From assembly GCA_035578155.1 (NCBI GenBank), contig JAPWDM010000006.1, forward strand, positions 49,967,529 through 50,031,528: a stretch of 64,000 nucleotides of DNA, read 5' to 3'. The DNA comes from Brachynemurus nebulosus. Its lineage: Eukaryota > Arthropoda > Insecta > Neuroptera > Myrmeleontidae. Positions within the stretch are counted from its first letter, which is position 1; every line of letters begins with the position of its first letter. The position numbers and the translations under genes are program-made. This document shows positions 37,837 to 49,489 of the stretch, piece by piece. The notes below the pieces were generated by a model, which was given only the letters and a program-made list of their open reading frames with translations, did not search any database and was not told the DNA's origin.

Positions 37837-38482
37837 ATTAAAGATATGGATGTTATAATTAATTTATTCAATGATTATGATAATGTGAAAGTTGATTACA
37901 GCTGTTTGACTTGTAGAGACGACATAATATTGAAGTTTTAATATATTGAATCGAAAACTAAAGAATGCGTTTCAAGTGACTTAATAAAAGGTTAACAATT
38001 TGTTTAAATGGAAAATATTTTAATTTTTATTAATTTTTGAGATCTTATTCGAAAAATTAATAACAAATTTTAGAAAATTCAAAAATGTGCCTAATGGGGA
38101 AATAACTACATATCTATAGGAATATTTATGACTGAGAAATTTCACATTCTGTAAAGTCACACATGTCCACTGAGTCATAATAGTTCATAAATTAATTATT
38201 TGAAAGACATGTTTTATGATACAATTGAAGTATTTATCTATTTTTTAATTTTTATAGTGAAAATATGCTTTGATAAAAAGATTAAAAAAATTAATAAATA
38301 TTATATTAATAAATTTTTCCAAATCCAATTTTTTTAAATATTTTGTTCTCTTTTGTAGTATTGTTATGTAAAAAAAATGTTTTTTGCAAATAAACTCTAA
38401 AACTCCCCGTAAAAAGTCCATTCGTCGAAATGACGCCGATGTATGATTAACTTGACTCGTAGACCAACATATGATTCTAGGG
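37212..38482. mobile_element. Non-autonomous piggyBac element, copy 2
   Basis: It has the same CCCTAGAATCATACG left end as copy 1 and ends CATATGATTCTAGGG, flanked by TTAA (37208-37211 and 38483-38486). It is 1271 bp because of the 350-bp duplication. It runs parallel to copy 1 at 26438-27359 with scattered differences. No transposase. The empty site is GTGATTAAATC in family G copy 1 near 19549. Confidence 0.95.
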
Positions 38483-38812
38483 TTAATCACTGAGAATTTT
38501 TACTAAAATTATTTACGATGTACTAACTATAACGGTCATAGAAAACGGTCATGAGTCGTTTCAATGTGCCAGGTCTAGCTGCTCCACAACATGTGACTTG
38601 CAGCCGCGTCCAGAAACTCCGAACTATCAACCTTCATACATTTCTCAATACCTCAGAGTTAACAATGAAATCAAAATCCGCTCTTCGGACAGCTGTCACT
38701 CAAAAGCTATTTTAGATGATGCACTTGAAATTTTAGTATGTTATTTTTAAAGGTATAGACTATCAAAACATGTAAAAAGAATTTTCCAATTTTTTAAAAA
38801 TGTCCCCCTTAA

Positions 38813-39702
38813 CCATATTACCCCAAATATTACGTTAAACTGATTAAAATTTTTTTAATAAACTAATTATTTTAAAATTTACTGTATTTAAATGAAGTTT
38901 TTTACAAGTACACCTTTTATTTGATTATTAATATTAGTTATTAAGTAAATGTTTATAACGATTGCCTTGAATCGATGAAAATTACAAATCTAAGGTAGAT
39001 AATAATTGAACGTAAGGTAAGGTAAGGTAAATAAAACAAAAACAATTAATTTTTAACCATTTGAGTAATAACTGCTTTCAATCTAAGGCCCATCCTTATT
39101 CCTACCTAGTCAAAAAACATGTATCAGGCTTTCGATTGACTTTTCGACCATTTTTAAACCATTTAAATCTTTAAAGTGGAGAATATAGAATTGATTTCAG
39201 ACTTTCCGTTACTTTAAATTTAGTTTCAATTTAAAAAATCATATTTCCAACTTGAAATTTTATAACGTTGACAATTATTTTGCATATCTGACGCTGGCTG
39301 ACCTTCATATATTTTGCCATTATTATCAGTGTTAAGAATATTTTATAATTTATTGTTGTTAAATTTCCAATCACAATCAATTTGAATAAAAAATTGACAC
39401 TGTGTCGACCTCATTGTTATTTCGTTTTGTCGATAAAATTTGATACATTTGTACCTAAAAAAATAACGTTCACGTTTTTAATCGAATGTACAGTTTTATC
39501 ATTTTAAGACTAATAAAATTCGTTTGCGTATAGTAACTAGGTAGTTAATGGTGAAAGATTAAAAATAATCTATTGGTTAAGGTCTAAATTTAAATTATGG
39601 GACATCTATTGTAATTTCTTTCTTCTTTTACGTGGACCAACATTACCAAATAATTACAATTTCTTTGCTTCCAAAAAAAGAGAAAATTTTCTCTTCACTT
39701 TA
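38813..39702. other. Non-coding spacer
   Basis: No supported gene. A short (GTAAG)n-like run lies near 39013-39028. Confidence 0.5.
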
Positions 39703-39800
39703 TTAGCGAATTTCCAGAAGTAAAATTCAGCTATGACAGCCACTGCCAAGGTCAGACTTGAGCCTGTAGCTGTAACAGAAATTTGTTATGAGTACTAATA
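39703..39800 (+). mobile_element. HINE-like 5' fragment
   Basis: TTAGCGAATTTCCAGAAG followed by an ATTCAGCTATGACAG block and ACAGAAATTTGTTATGAG matches the first ~100 bp of the complete short copy that starts 220 bp downstream. No 3' end. Confidence 0.7.
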
Positions 39801-39922
39801 AGTTTTGTTAGTAAATATGTAAGTACCGATAAATGTAAGTATCGATTTATTTGTCAAAAACTTGTTAATTATGAACCCTATAGAAAAAAATTAATATAAT
39901 TTTGATTACTTAATAAATTGTT

Positions 39923-40051
39923 TTAGCGAATTTCCAGAAAGAATTCTGGAAATTCAGCTATTACAGTAGGTTTCATGACACGACTTAAGCCCGGCACTAT
40001 GGCAGAAATTTGTTTTGAGGCCCCTAGAACCCAAAAATAATATTCACTAAA

Positions 40052-40129
<78 letters not shown>

Positions 40130-40482
40130 GTATGTGTGTATGTATATATGTATTAGCACGATAGCTCTTCAGGAAAAACCGTTAGCTTTACGAAATTTGG
40201 TGACAACGTTGGAAATCCAAAAATCTTGGATGAGTTCGTCAGCCAGACATGTCGGATGCCAGGAACATGGCTTTTGTTCTTGGAAAAAATTAGTTTTTTG
40301 CCAAAATTTCCACTTATTCAAAAATTTTTGCGAAATTTTTTTACACCATTTAAAAGAGGAGAAAAAATTACATAAAAAAGGTCTTTAAACTTTTTTTCTA
40401 TGTCAAATAGTTTCCGAGAAAAACTAATTTTTATAAACGGAAATTCGGTATGTTATGCAGGATGCTGCGACAGGGGTATTTT
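39923..40482 (+). mobile_element. HINE-like element, short copy
   Basis: This 560-bp copy has the same start (TTAGCGAATTTCC) and end (GGAAATTCGGTATG..., GCAGGATGCTGC hairpin, GGGGTATTTTTA) as the 4-kb copies but retains only about 300 bp of the left side plus the right end. It contains the (TA)n tract at 40057-40117 followed by a GTAT run. CAGCCAGACATGTCGGATGCC near 40240 is shared with all copies. It shows the minimal structure the family can have. Confidence 0.8.
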
Positions 40483-40934
40483 TATTTTCCTTATTGAATC
40501 TAAAAATTTTTCTTAAAAAAGTATTTACGTGGATACTTATTTACCTTTTTAAGTAAACAAATTTATTCTTGGCAAATTTTGTTTTCTTATAAACTTCAAT
40601 ATTTGGCTGTTCCTTTAAAAGTGAATACTGGAAAATTCACTGTGTTGGATGCTACGACAGGAATATTTATGCAGAGTGCTGAATGGAACAAATTGTTTAA
40701 ATATAGTGATAAAATAATGCTAGAATATCTGTTACGTCGGAGCAAAAGAATATCTAACGGCTGTAATGGATGTATTAAGCATAAAGTTTTCTTATTACAA
40801 AATTTACGACTCTATTACTTTAGAAAGCTTCTTTTTTTAAATTTAGTGTATTGTCAAAATCCTCAGGTAAGTATAAAGTTACTAAAAAATGTTATGAGTT
40901 CCATTCAAAGTTATCCTATACCAGAAAATTTCTA
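40483..40934. other. Open frame of unknown nature, probably not a gene
   Basis: A 118-codon plus-strand frame (40579-40935) begins just after the short HINE copy and ends at the edge of the next element. It has no recognisable domain, a His/Lys/Leu/Asn-rich composition and no promoter or splice context. CGGAGCAAAAGAATATC lies in the middle. It could be a remnant of an unknown repeat. I do not call a gene. Confidence 0.3.
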
Positions 40935-42113
40935 AGGGTAGGTGTCCATCTGAGAGAAAAACTATCGAAAGCTGCTCTCGAGAGTCGTAATTAGAAGTGG
41001 ACACAGGACTGATAGTACTATCCGACAGTTCACGCAAAAACTCTCGAGAGTAGATAAATTTCTAGTTCTTTCAAGTGGACAAGCATAAATTCATCTCTCC
41101 GACAGTTACTCTCAAAATTCGAAACATGTTCGTATTGTGACAGCACTCTCAGCAATATTATATTGATTTTGTACGTTGTTTCTGTTTATACTAATTTGTT
41201 GTATTTTGTTGTACTCAGAATGTAGGTATTATAGCTTTATACTTTTTATTTGTTTAATAAAAAACTGTTAAATTGAATATTTAAAAAATTAAAATACCAG
41301 AGTTAATTATTGAAATTAATTTAAAAATGGATAGAAAGGAGTGAATTAAAGAAAAAGATACAAAATTAATTAAATATTTGTCAAACTTAACATTTTTATT
41401 TAATGGAAAATATAAAAATTATAAAAACTGTGATCATAAAATGAAGCAAATTTTTCTGTCTCCACAACTTTTTTTAAGGATTATAGAAAATAAAAATCGC
41501 ATCAATGTTTGTTAATTAAAATTTGACATTAGCTGTAAACTGTTGCATGTTGACACGATTTTGAGAGCACTATCGGAGAGTTTGCTATCAGACAGTTTTC
41601 AGGATAGTGAAAGTTATTGAAAGTACTCTCAAGTGGACAATCAACTTTCTGGATAGTTAGGCTGTATACACAATCAATGAAATAAGGAATTAAGATTTAA
41701 GAAATAAGATTTAAAATTTAAGAAATAAGATTTAAGATTTAAGAAATAAGATTTAAGATTTAAGGAGTATGCCATCTAGTGACGTTGAATGAAACTGTTA
41801 ACTTAACTGCTCATAAGTAAATGTATTTAGGTATTTTTGTACATCAGAATTCATGAAAAAGTAACGTTCGTGATGACTATTTTGTCACTAAGTGAAAAAA
41901 ATCACGAATTTTGACGTAAAAAAATACCTACATATTTATATCTATGACCAGTTACGTTAAAGTTCCATTCAACGTCACTAGATGGCATACTCCTTAAATC
42001 TTAAATCTTATTTCTTAAATCTTAAATCTTATTTCTTAAATCTTAATTCCTTATTTCATTGATTGTGTATACAGCCTTACTTCTGCTAGTTACTTTCAAA
42101 TGGCACGTACCCT
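40935..42113. mobile_element. TA-site TIR element with a nested MITE
   Basis: Ends AGGGTAGGTGTCCATCTGA and its diverged complement (TTTCAAATGGCACGTACCCT) are flanked by TA. Internal CTCTCGAGAG and AGTGGACA motifs are repeated in both orientations (40960-41090 and 41560-41640), giving foldback symmetry. The MITE at 41660-42076 interrupts it. Non-coding, probably Tc1/mariner-type by its TA target. Confidence 0.7.
41660..42076. mobile_element. PIF/Harbinger-type foldback MITE nested in the TA element
   Basis: Ends GGCTGTATACACAATCAATG and its complement; TTA on both sides (41657-41659 and 42077-42079). The arms extend almost to the centre and contain several AAGATTTAAGAAAT-type tandem units. 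ATGCCATCTAGTGACGTTGA is also in both arms. TTA duplication and GG ends fit PIF/Harbinger. Confidence 0.9.
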
Positions 42114-43074
42114 TATATTTATTATAACGATTCGATTATAACCACAATATAAACTGATGTATTATTATTTATTAATTAACAATATCGGGTGTATTTATAA
42201 CTTGAACATTTGTTCTTTTTTGTCGATTTCCGTATACAGATTTTCCAAATGCGTAAGCAGATATTGTTACAAACACATATTTGTGTCTAAACATAATTTT
42301 ATAATTAATATATTACGAAAATGGTCTGTTTATTTTCAGTTTACTATGAAAATTGTGTTTGTTATCCGTTTTTATTATTTCAGTTGTTCAATTTAAATGA
42401 TTGGTAAATCTGTATGGTGCATATGTCGTTTTATTATTATCCATTGCGCTACTACTCACGATGCAATCTGCACTGCATTGGCAAAACAGATCTGTTTTTA
42501 TTATCATCAAAAATGATGCTGCCTGCATTGATGCAATACGAAAAATAGAAAGAAAGGTTAAACTAACAAAACTGTTCAGAGAAAACTTATTGGAAGACAT
42601 GTTTCCAAGTTAAAAATATGAAACATACAAATTTATGATTTATAATTTTATTATTATATATTTTAAATAATGTAAACTAACTACAATAAATTTGAATAAA
42701 TAATCTGTTCGAATGATTTAAATTGAACAAAATCTGTTTGTTATTCTGATTTTATTGAAGTTTGAAATAAAATGAAACAGATCAAAAAGAATTGAGGAGA
42801 GATTGAAAGCTATAAGTTATTAATTTATATCTAGAATGTTACTTAATAAAACTAAAACACTAGCCAGTAGTCAGAAGTCAGTTTTGCCAGTGTAAAAAAT
42901 TTAAAATACATATTAACAATGTTTGTCATTTATACTAAAATCTTATAAACAAAAGTCATATGTATAGAATACACAAACTTTTATGAAACATTTGTGTCTT
43001 CAAAGACAATAACAAAAGCAAAAATATTTCTGTATTTTCTGTCTTTTTGTCACTTTTCTGATTGATTTTGACAC
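42114..43074. other. Non-coding stretch
   Basis: No supported gene. The overlapping frames at 42388-42613 on both strands lack recognisable domains. Confidence 0.45.
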
Positions 43075-43690
43075 ATTACTAAAGAAATCGTTGCAACACA
43101 CATCGTTGCAAGGCAATAATATCTTTATGATCCTCTACGGTCATAGTCTCTCGTGTTGGTTTATTGCGTATATGAATAAATCTAGTTATTTTAGCCGACT
43201 GTCACATATGATACATTTCCAAAATTTTTTTTATGTGTTTCCACAGTATGGTGTTCAGGGCACTAACAGCGACTTTATCTTTAGATATTTTATCCTGTAG
43301 CTTAACGTCCTGCCTTCCGTCACGTGACAGAATGACTTCCAGATATTTTACTTTATATCACTCCGCTGTATTATTGTTCCATTAGAAATACCTGATCTGA
43401 ATAGTCACCGCTATTTATATCCAGAAAACCCAGTTGTCGTATTCTTCAACAAATTTTCGCGTCATATACTCCACGTCATCTATTTCGTGACTTATTACAA
43501 CTTGATCATCTGCGTAGCTAAGTGAGTATAAGACAGTGTCATCTAGTGGAAGTTGCTGAATTTACATTTTTAGGCTTGTAGTATATGTACTTTGACAGAG
43601 AATCAAATATTGAAAATCGGAGGCGACAAACAACAACCATGCCTTAGTCCTTTTTCTATTCCAAACTCTGATGACAGTATATTTTAACAA
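43075..43690 (-). pseudogene. Non-LTR retrotransposon reverse transcriptase relic
   Basis: Reading the minus strand gives, in order: GIEKGLRHGCCLSPPIFNI (near 43665-43610; the usual G-RQGC-LSP-LFN block), then YADDQVVISHEIDDVEYM (around 43513-43460, the YADD catalytic box with both aspartates), TRKFVEEYDNW, then after stops KYLEVILSRDGRQDVK and VSALNTILW (43345-43240), and finally TMTVEDHKDIIALQR near 43145-43090. This is the order of the palm and thumb of insect RTE/CR1-type non-LTR reverse transcriptases. Several stops and frame changes break it, and the endonuclease and finger regions are missing. It is a dead 5'-truncated copy. The clade is not certain. Confidence 0.85.
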
Positions 43691-45343
43691 ATAATACCAT
43701 ATTAACAGCTAAATTTTATTATTATATTTACCCTAGTCTAATTTTATGTAATATTATGTAAATATGTAATAGTACTACCTAAAAATATAACATTTTTCTC
43801 ATTGTAATATGCAACAATAAAAATGTAATTACATTTACGACCATTTTATCTTACTTTATTTACTAGATTATAATTCATATTCATATGTCGTAAATACGTG
43901 AACAAAATATTAAAACTTTTGCTACAATAACTCCATAATAAATATACCCATCGCTATCACCACAATCACCCACATACCTACATACTAACTACGGTCTATG
44001 TCTTTAGCAAAATCTAATATCATTTGTGTCCAGCAAAACTGTCATCAACCACCGAAATACACATTTCCTTCACATTGCAGGGTATTCAACATAAGGTGTG
44101 TTATTTCATGATTTATACGATAAATGTGATAAAGTAATAAACCACACGCAATCCCAAGTTAGCTTAATAGTTGCTGGTTAGCAACTCCGACCCAGTTAAC
44201 CAATCTTCCATATTTTACCTTAACATTTTACTGTCCGATCACACTACAAGTGTGTGATAGGCAGAACAAACCTAGAAGCCGATCACTAATGTATGCGATG
44301 CTACCACAGATGGGTATTGGCGGGTAGCACACCCTCTGTATGATGGTTTCTCTGATTTCTTGTTTGTGTTTTTTATAGTTTTCTATCACTTTATTGTTAA
44401 CGTTTTCTAACGTTTTTTATTGTTATTAGAAATGTATGTACTGCGTGAATTTATGTACATAAAGTTTCTTTTTTTTAATTCTTTAAAAATATTGCTGGCA
44501 CCTCAGGAAATTTACTGACTAGACATGCGGACACTAAAGTGTTAATCACAACAATTCTGCTACCACAATTAAATACGTTGAAACGTACGTACCTGCATAT
44601 GAGCTTTTAATGTTGCGCTGCTAATTGACAAATTATAAAATCATAAATCTGCTGTTTTCCATTTTTTATGGTCTAAATTCCTAAATGTGATGGTATAGGT
44701 TGGTGCTTCCCGTAACTAAAGGTTTTTGTAATCGCTGTTTCGATTTTTAAGAGGCAATTAAAACGATAGCGTGATTAAACATAAAGATTACGATTGCAAA
44801 TCATACGAAATAAATTATGATGTTTTGATAGCATAAATCGAAAATTCATTCCAAAGTTATCAAAATGTCATCACCAAAATTATGCAACTGTCAGGAAGCA
44901 TTTTGATGATATTTTATTAAACAGAATATGGAAATTTCCCCCTTACGACATAACCAAATTACTAAATTGTTTCAAGTTATATGATTTCCAGTCTAGATGA
45001 TAAAATAACACGTTATTTACGGCTGCTCAATGGTTTTTGCTACGATGTCTTGAAAATATTATCTACGTTCCATTGACCAAAAATATAAGACTCAAACCTA
45101 GGCCATACGAGTATTTTCAAAACAATTTCCAGTAGAGATAATTTTACCGTAAAATTACTAAAATTCCCAATTTCTAAACTATAGGAAATCATCTGGTTAA
45201 CAGTTTTCTTTTATACAGGCATAACTAGTTATACTTTTTGCAACAGTAATTTCAAAAATATATATTTTGATCAACGAAATCACACTTCGTTATATATTGA
45301 AATATTTTTTTAATATTTTTACGTCTATCTTTCAAAATACTTG
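43691..45343. other. Non-coding stretch
   Basis: No supported gene. The GC-richer patch 44150-44340 (for example GCTGGTTAGCAACTCCGACC) resembles part of a dispersed repeat, but no boundary or coding signal was found. Confidence 0.45.
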
Positions 45344-48300
45344 TTAAGGGAGGAGTTCAAATAAAAAAGCAACTTTTTTATTTATGATTATTTTTCTTGT
45401 TCAAATTTTTTTCAAATTAGGAATGGTTTCAAATAGAAAATTTTGTTTTTGAAACATTCATTACTCTTCATTACTCTACAAAATTAAGTCTATCTTTTCT
45501 AGAACTTGAGATATGATTTTCCTTGTCGAGAAAAACACAAGTTTCGGGAAACGGTAAAAAACAAAAATAATAACAAAAGAAGCGGTTTACTCACTGTTTA
45601 TTAAAACGTCTACAAAGGCATACAAATAAAAGAACATTATCTCAGTGCATACTATAACTCGTGTACTCACCAAAACTAAATATTACTGATCAAATCGCAA
45701 GGGCGGGGGGCGAGCGTTATCTGCAAAGGAGCAGCAACTTGGCTGTGCAGCGGCTCACAAATAAATATTTTTCTACTTGAAAAAAAAAATTTTTTTTGCC
45801 ATAAATGATATATCACTGTGTTTGTAAAGGACCACAGAATGAAATAAAAATACCCCTGTCGCAGCATCTGCATAACATAGCGAATTTCCAAATTTTGGGG
45901 ACTGGCGGATCTCATCTAAGAACTGTACCTATTTAAAATAGTTTAGCTTTCTAAGAGTAAAAGATTTTTTAAAATCGGCTGGGTAATTAGTTTTGATATT
46001 TTTGGAACCCAAGAACCCGAACGGACTTTGTGCAGCATAGTTGTATCCATCTAAAATAATTTAGTTCTCTAACAGTGAAAAAATTTTCAAAATCGGTCGG
46101 TTAGTTTATTTTTTACAATAATGGGAACAGTAAACCCTGGCGGAAATCATACAACATAACCTTTATTCATCTAAAATAATTTTAGTAAAAAGTTTATCCT
46201 AACAGTAAAAAACGGATCCTAGGGATCTCATATAACTTATGGTAGTTCGTAAGGTTCTTGTGGACATCATTTAATTACTTAATGAATTCAAATACTTTAA
46301 CTTACTAACGGTGAAAAAATTTTCAAAATTTTCGACATTCGCTAAAAAAATCATTGAAAAATATTTGATATGTTTCGATCAATTAATGGTCAACATCAGC
46401 AAATAAAAGTTACTAAAATCGAAGAAAAGAATGAGTTATTTGTCCGTAGAAATTAAAATACAAATTCTGAAAACGAGCAAAGAAATATTGAAAAAACTAG
46501 ATCGGCAAAACATTCTGACAAATAACACTACCCAACTAATACTTGCCAATTTGAATGAAACTTAACATACTTATTAAACAGCGAAAAATATTAAATACGT
46601 GTTTTTTTATTTCGGCTAAATACGCTTTTTAGGGGTAGAAAACACCATTCAACCTCTGTAGATGAAAACAGTTATAGCTAAATATTTTTGAAACGACATA
46701 TTTTCTGAAAAAAGGGCTGAGTACGAAATTTGTAGAATTTAAAGCGATGCACTTGATAGTGACCCTGAAATCGATTTTCAAGGTCAGTTGAAAATGATTA
46801 GCCATTGCCGAACTTTGACCATATCCTGTACCTATAAGCAGTAATTTCATGTATTGACTCAATCTATCTTCAAAATTGATTTGTTGCGTTATTTTTCTAA
46901 AATAAAAAAAATAAAAACCTGACGAAATGGAAAAATAGGCGCAAATTTATAGAAAAAATTAGAAGAAAACATTTTTGTAAGTAATTTTAGAAGTAAAGTT
47001 AAGAAAAGATTTAATATCACTCCAATTGTAAGTTAAACATTAACTTTATGTTATATTAGAAATTTTCAAAATTTTTTAAAATTTTTATTGCTACTCTATA
47101 GTTATCATATTAGGAATTCAATTCAACATATGATTAACTATTATTTTTCCGATTGCGATTGAGCAAGTATTTTTCAAAATTACTTCTTGATCACTTATTT
47201 TCTATCTTGCATGTGAAATTCGTTCGAATATACTTTGAACCATTTAGGGATGAAAAGTAAACTACTCCTTTTGAAAAATATTAAATGATTTTCAAATGAC
47301 TTTGGAAATTGACCTCAAGGTCAACTTCAAAGTCATCATCAAGTGCATCACTTTGAACTCTATAACTTTGGTCCTAAGCACTTTTTTCAGAAAATATATC
47401 GTACCATAATCCACTTCTATGTTGATTCCTGGTCTCTTTTCCTGCGTTTCTAATATTTATGTCAATAAAAAATGTGCTACCGTAGACAAGGATGAATAGG
47501 TACGCATTCAGACTTCACACCGTATTTTTTTGTATTTATTTTATGAGTACCTAATCTTTAATATATTAAAAATTTACGCGAAGATGGTCACTTTATCAGC
47601 AGTATCCAAAAAAATTTAAAAATATCGGTGGTTTTTGAAAAATTAACAAAAATCGTATAATTCCTTCTCTATGAAAAATTGGGGTCAAAAGAGACGAGAA
47701 AAGAGTAAATGGGGACAACCCGTAGGGTCGACCAAAATTGAAATTCTAATATAAAATAATTTCGAACTTTTTGTATTTATACATTCAAAAAAGAAATAAT
47801 AGGTACTTGATGATTTTCTGTAAAAATAAACGTAGAATCTAAAATAAAGTTTATATACTCCTGTCGTTTACCCCTAAGTTTATATTCCTCCTATTCTTAT
47901 TTTAGTTCAAAAAATAATTTTTCAAAAGACTAAGACATAATAATTAATAACAGTGAGATTCTACGTCCATTTTCAGACTTTTGTCTCATACAGACGTTAC
48001 CTAGAATTTTTTTTATCTACAAAAACATCAGTCTACAGAATTTAATTTATTAGTTAGGAAAATAATTCAAATATGTCTCACTAACAATAAATGTCTTATA
48101 GGCTATTGACTATGTACAAAAAAACAGGGGGAAAAGGAACTAATTTGTAACAGGTGTTTTATTGTTTCATATGTTCAGTTGTACCCCAAAGATGATAAAT
48201 TCACAATGTGCTATTAAATTTAGGCGTGCGTTTTTACGAACGGCGTAAACTTATCGACGCTTACGTGTTTTAACTATAACTCAAAGACTATGCATTTTTC

Positions 48301-48823
48301 GTAAATGCACATAATATGAGTTTTTGTAGAGAATTAAATTTCCCATCGAAATGGCACCTTATGAACTCAAAAAGCTTTTTTCTCAACAAAATAAGTCAAA
48401 ACAATTATTTAAAAAAAAGCTCAAATTTTTCAATTTTTCTTTTTTTTTAAATTTTTGAGTAGTACTTTTTTCTGAGTGAATTTAGGTATAGGGATTAGTT
48501 CACAAAAAAGAAAGCTGATGTAATTCCCGTCAGAATGGTGACCGATAAAAATATTTTCGATAAAAACCGGCTGAGATACAGTCGTTCAAATTTACCTTTT
48601 TTTTAGAATTTTATTTCTTTTAACTTTTATACCATATTATTTGTAATTTTTACACAAAAAAATTATTTTTATTGAGTACAAAAATTATTTCTTCTTTACC
48701 AGAGGTAACGATAAAAGTGGTAACGATAAAATTTTGATATTCATATGATCTTAGGTATAAAAAATAACTTTAATATTGTACTAAATTATAGTTCTAATTT
48801 TTTTTAAAAGTTACATGTACCTA

Positions 48824-48990
48824 TTATATTTCTCTCATAATGTTTTCAAATTCAATATCAATATCTTCATCAACATCGTTTTGGACATTCTCTTCTGTCA
48901 TTTCTGGAACATCCGCATTTTCACAATTTAGGCCCATACATTCTTTGCAGAACATGGAGCAGCTAATTCCTATAATTTTCTACAGCCACA
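48824..48990 (-). pseudogene. Mirror copy of the Cys-rich tail, left arm
   Basis: The minus strand encodes a tail homologous to the end of the frame at 49010-49489, with a frame break near its start. After the break it reads GISCSMFCKECMGLNC, keeping a regular Cys spacing that is partly lost in the right-arm version, then an acidic DEDIDIEFENIM end. It has no independent start and is a by-product of the foldback. Confidence 0.7.
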
Positions 48991-49009
48991 ATTTACGTAA
49001 TAGAATTAA

Positions 49010-49489
49010 ATCGTAATTTCTCTTTATGGCATTAAGGCCAACAGTTTAGGTAGTTCTCGGTTACAACTTTTTCAAAAATTATCAAAAAGCAAATTTTCTC
49101 TAACCAATTTCTCATTAACTTCTGATGCCACTAATTATCACGGTTTAAGGACGTACCACCAAATTCAACAGTGGGAAGGAAATATTTTAAATCCATTTGA
49201 GTGGGGTTTGCAAAAATCTAAAAATGGATTAGTGCCAATTAAAACAACAAAACCTCCTGCACTGCAGAATTTACTGGAACAAATAGGTTGCGGGTGTATA
49301 AAAGGTTGTCACGGAAATTGCAGCTGTAGAAAATTAGGAATTAGCTGCAAAGAATTTATTTGCGAAAATGTGGATGTTCCAGAAAATTGTGAAAATGCGG
49401 ATGTTCCAGAAATTACAGAAGGAGATGTCCAAAACGATGTTGATGAAGATATTGATATTGAATTTGAAAACATTATGGGAGAAATATAA
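49010..49489 (+). CDS. Partial Cys-rich transposon-associated protein (C-terminal part)
   Basis: The frame is open from 49010 to the TAA at 49487-49489, about 159 codons; no ATG was found and the upstream end falls at the inner edge of the left arm, so this is a C-terminal fragment. In order it shows YHGLRTYHQIQQWEG (about residue 47-61), NPFEWGL, then GCGCIKGCHGNCSCRKLGISC (a compact Cys cluster), a duplicated ENVDVPENCENADVP and an acidic tail. A 'YH-LR-YHQ-QQW-G...P-WGW...CNC...CSCRK-G--C' arrangement recurs at the C-termini of uncharacterised, probably mobile-element proteins in insects and other invertebrates. The Cys cluster probably binds metal. Its role is unknown. Codon use is AT-rich like its surroundings. 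The last part lies in the right arm. Confidence 0.6.
   Translation: MVISLYGIKANSLGSSRLQLFQKLSKSKFSLTNFSLTSDATNYHGLRTYHQIQQWEGNILNPFEWGLQKSKNGLVPIKTTKPPALQNLLEQIGCGCIKGCHGNCSCRKLGISCKEFICENVDVPENCENADVPEITEGDVQNDVDEDIDIEFENIMGEI

Larger units (their letters stand above)
36963..38808 (-). mobile_element. TTAA-site element, family G copy 2, truncated and interrupted
   Basis: On the minus strand it begins GGGGGAC next to TTAA (38809-38812) and follows copy 1 (19198 onward) through the GACCGTTTTCTATGACC region and the gene-less AAATTTGATGATTTTTGGCC region, then stops matching at about 36963. The far terminus is missing. It lacks about 12 bases after GGGGGAC compared with copy 1. A piggyBac element occupies 37212-38482 at the TTAA that is intact in copy 1. 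Confidence 0.75.

Noticed and set aside
39013..39030. Insect telomere repeat (TTAGG)n
   Set aside because: The run is AAGGT/GTAAG, only about three units, and does not match TTAGG or CCTAA.
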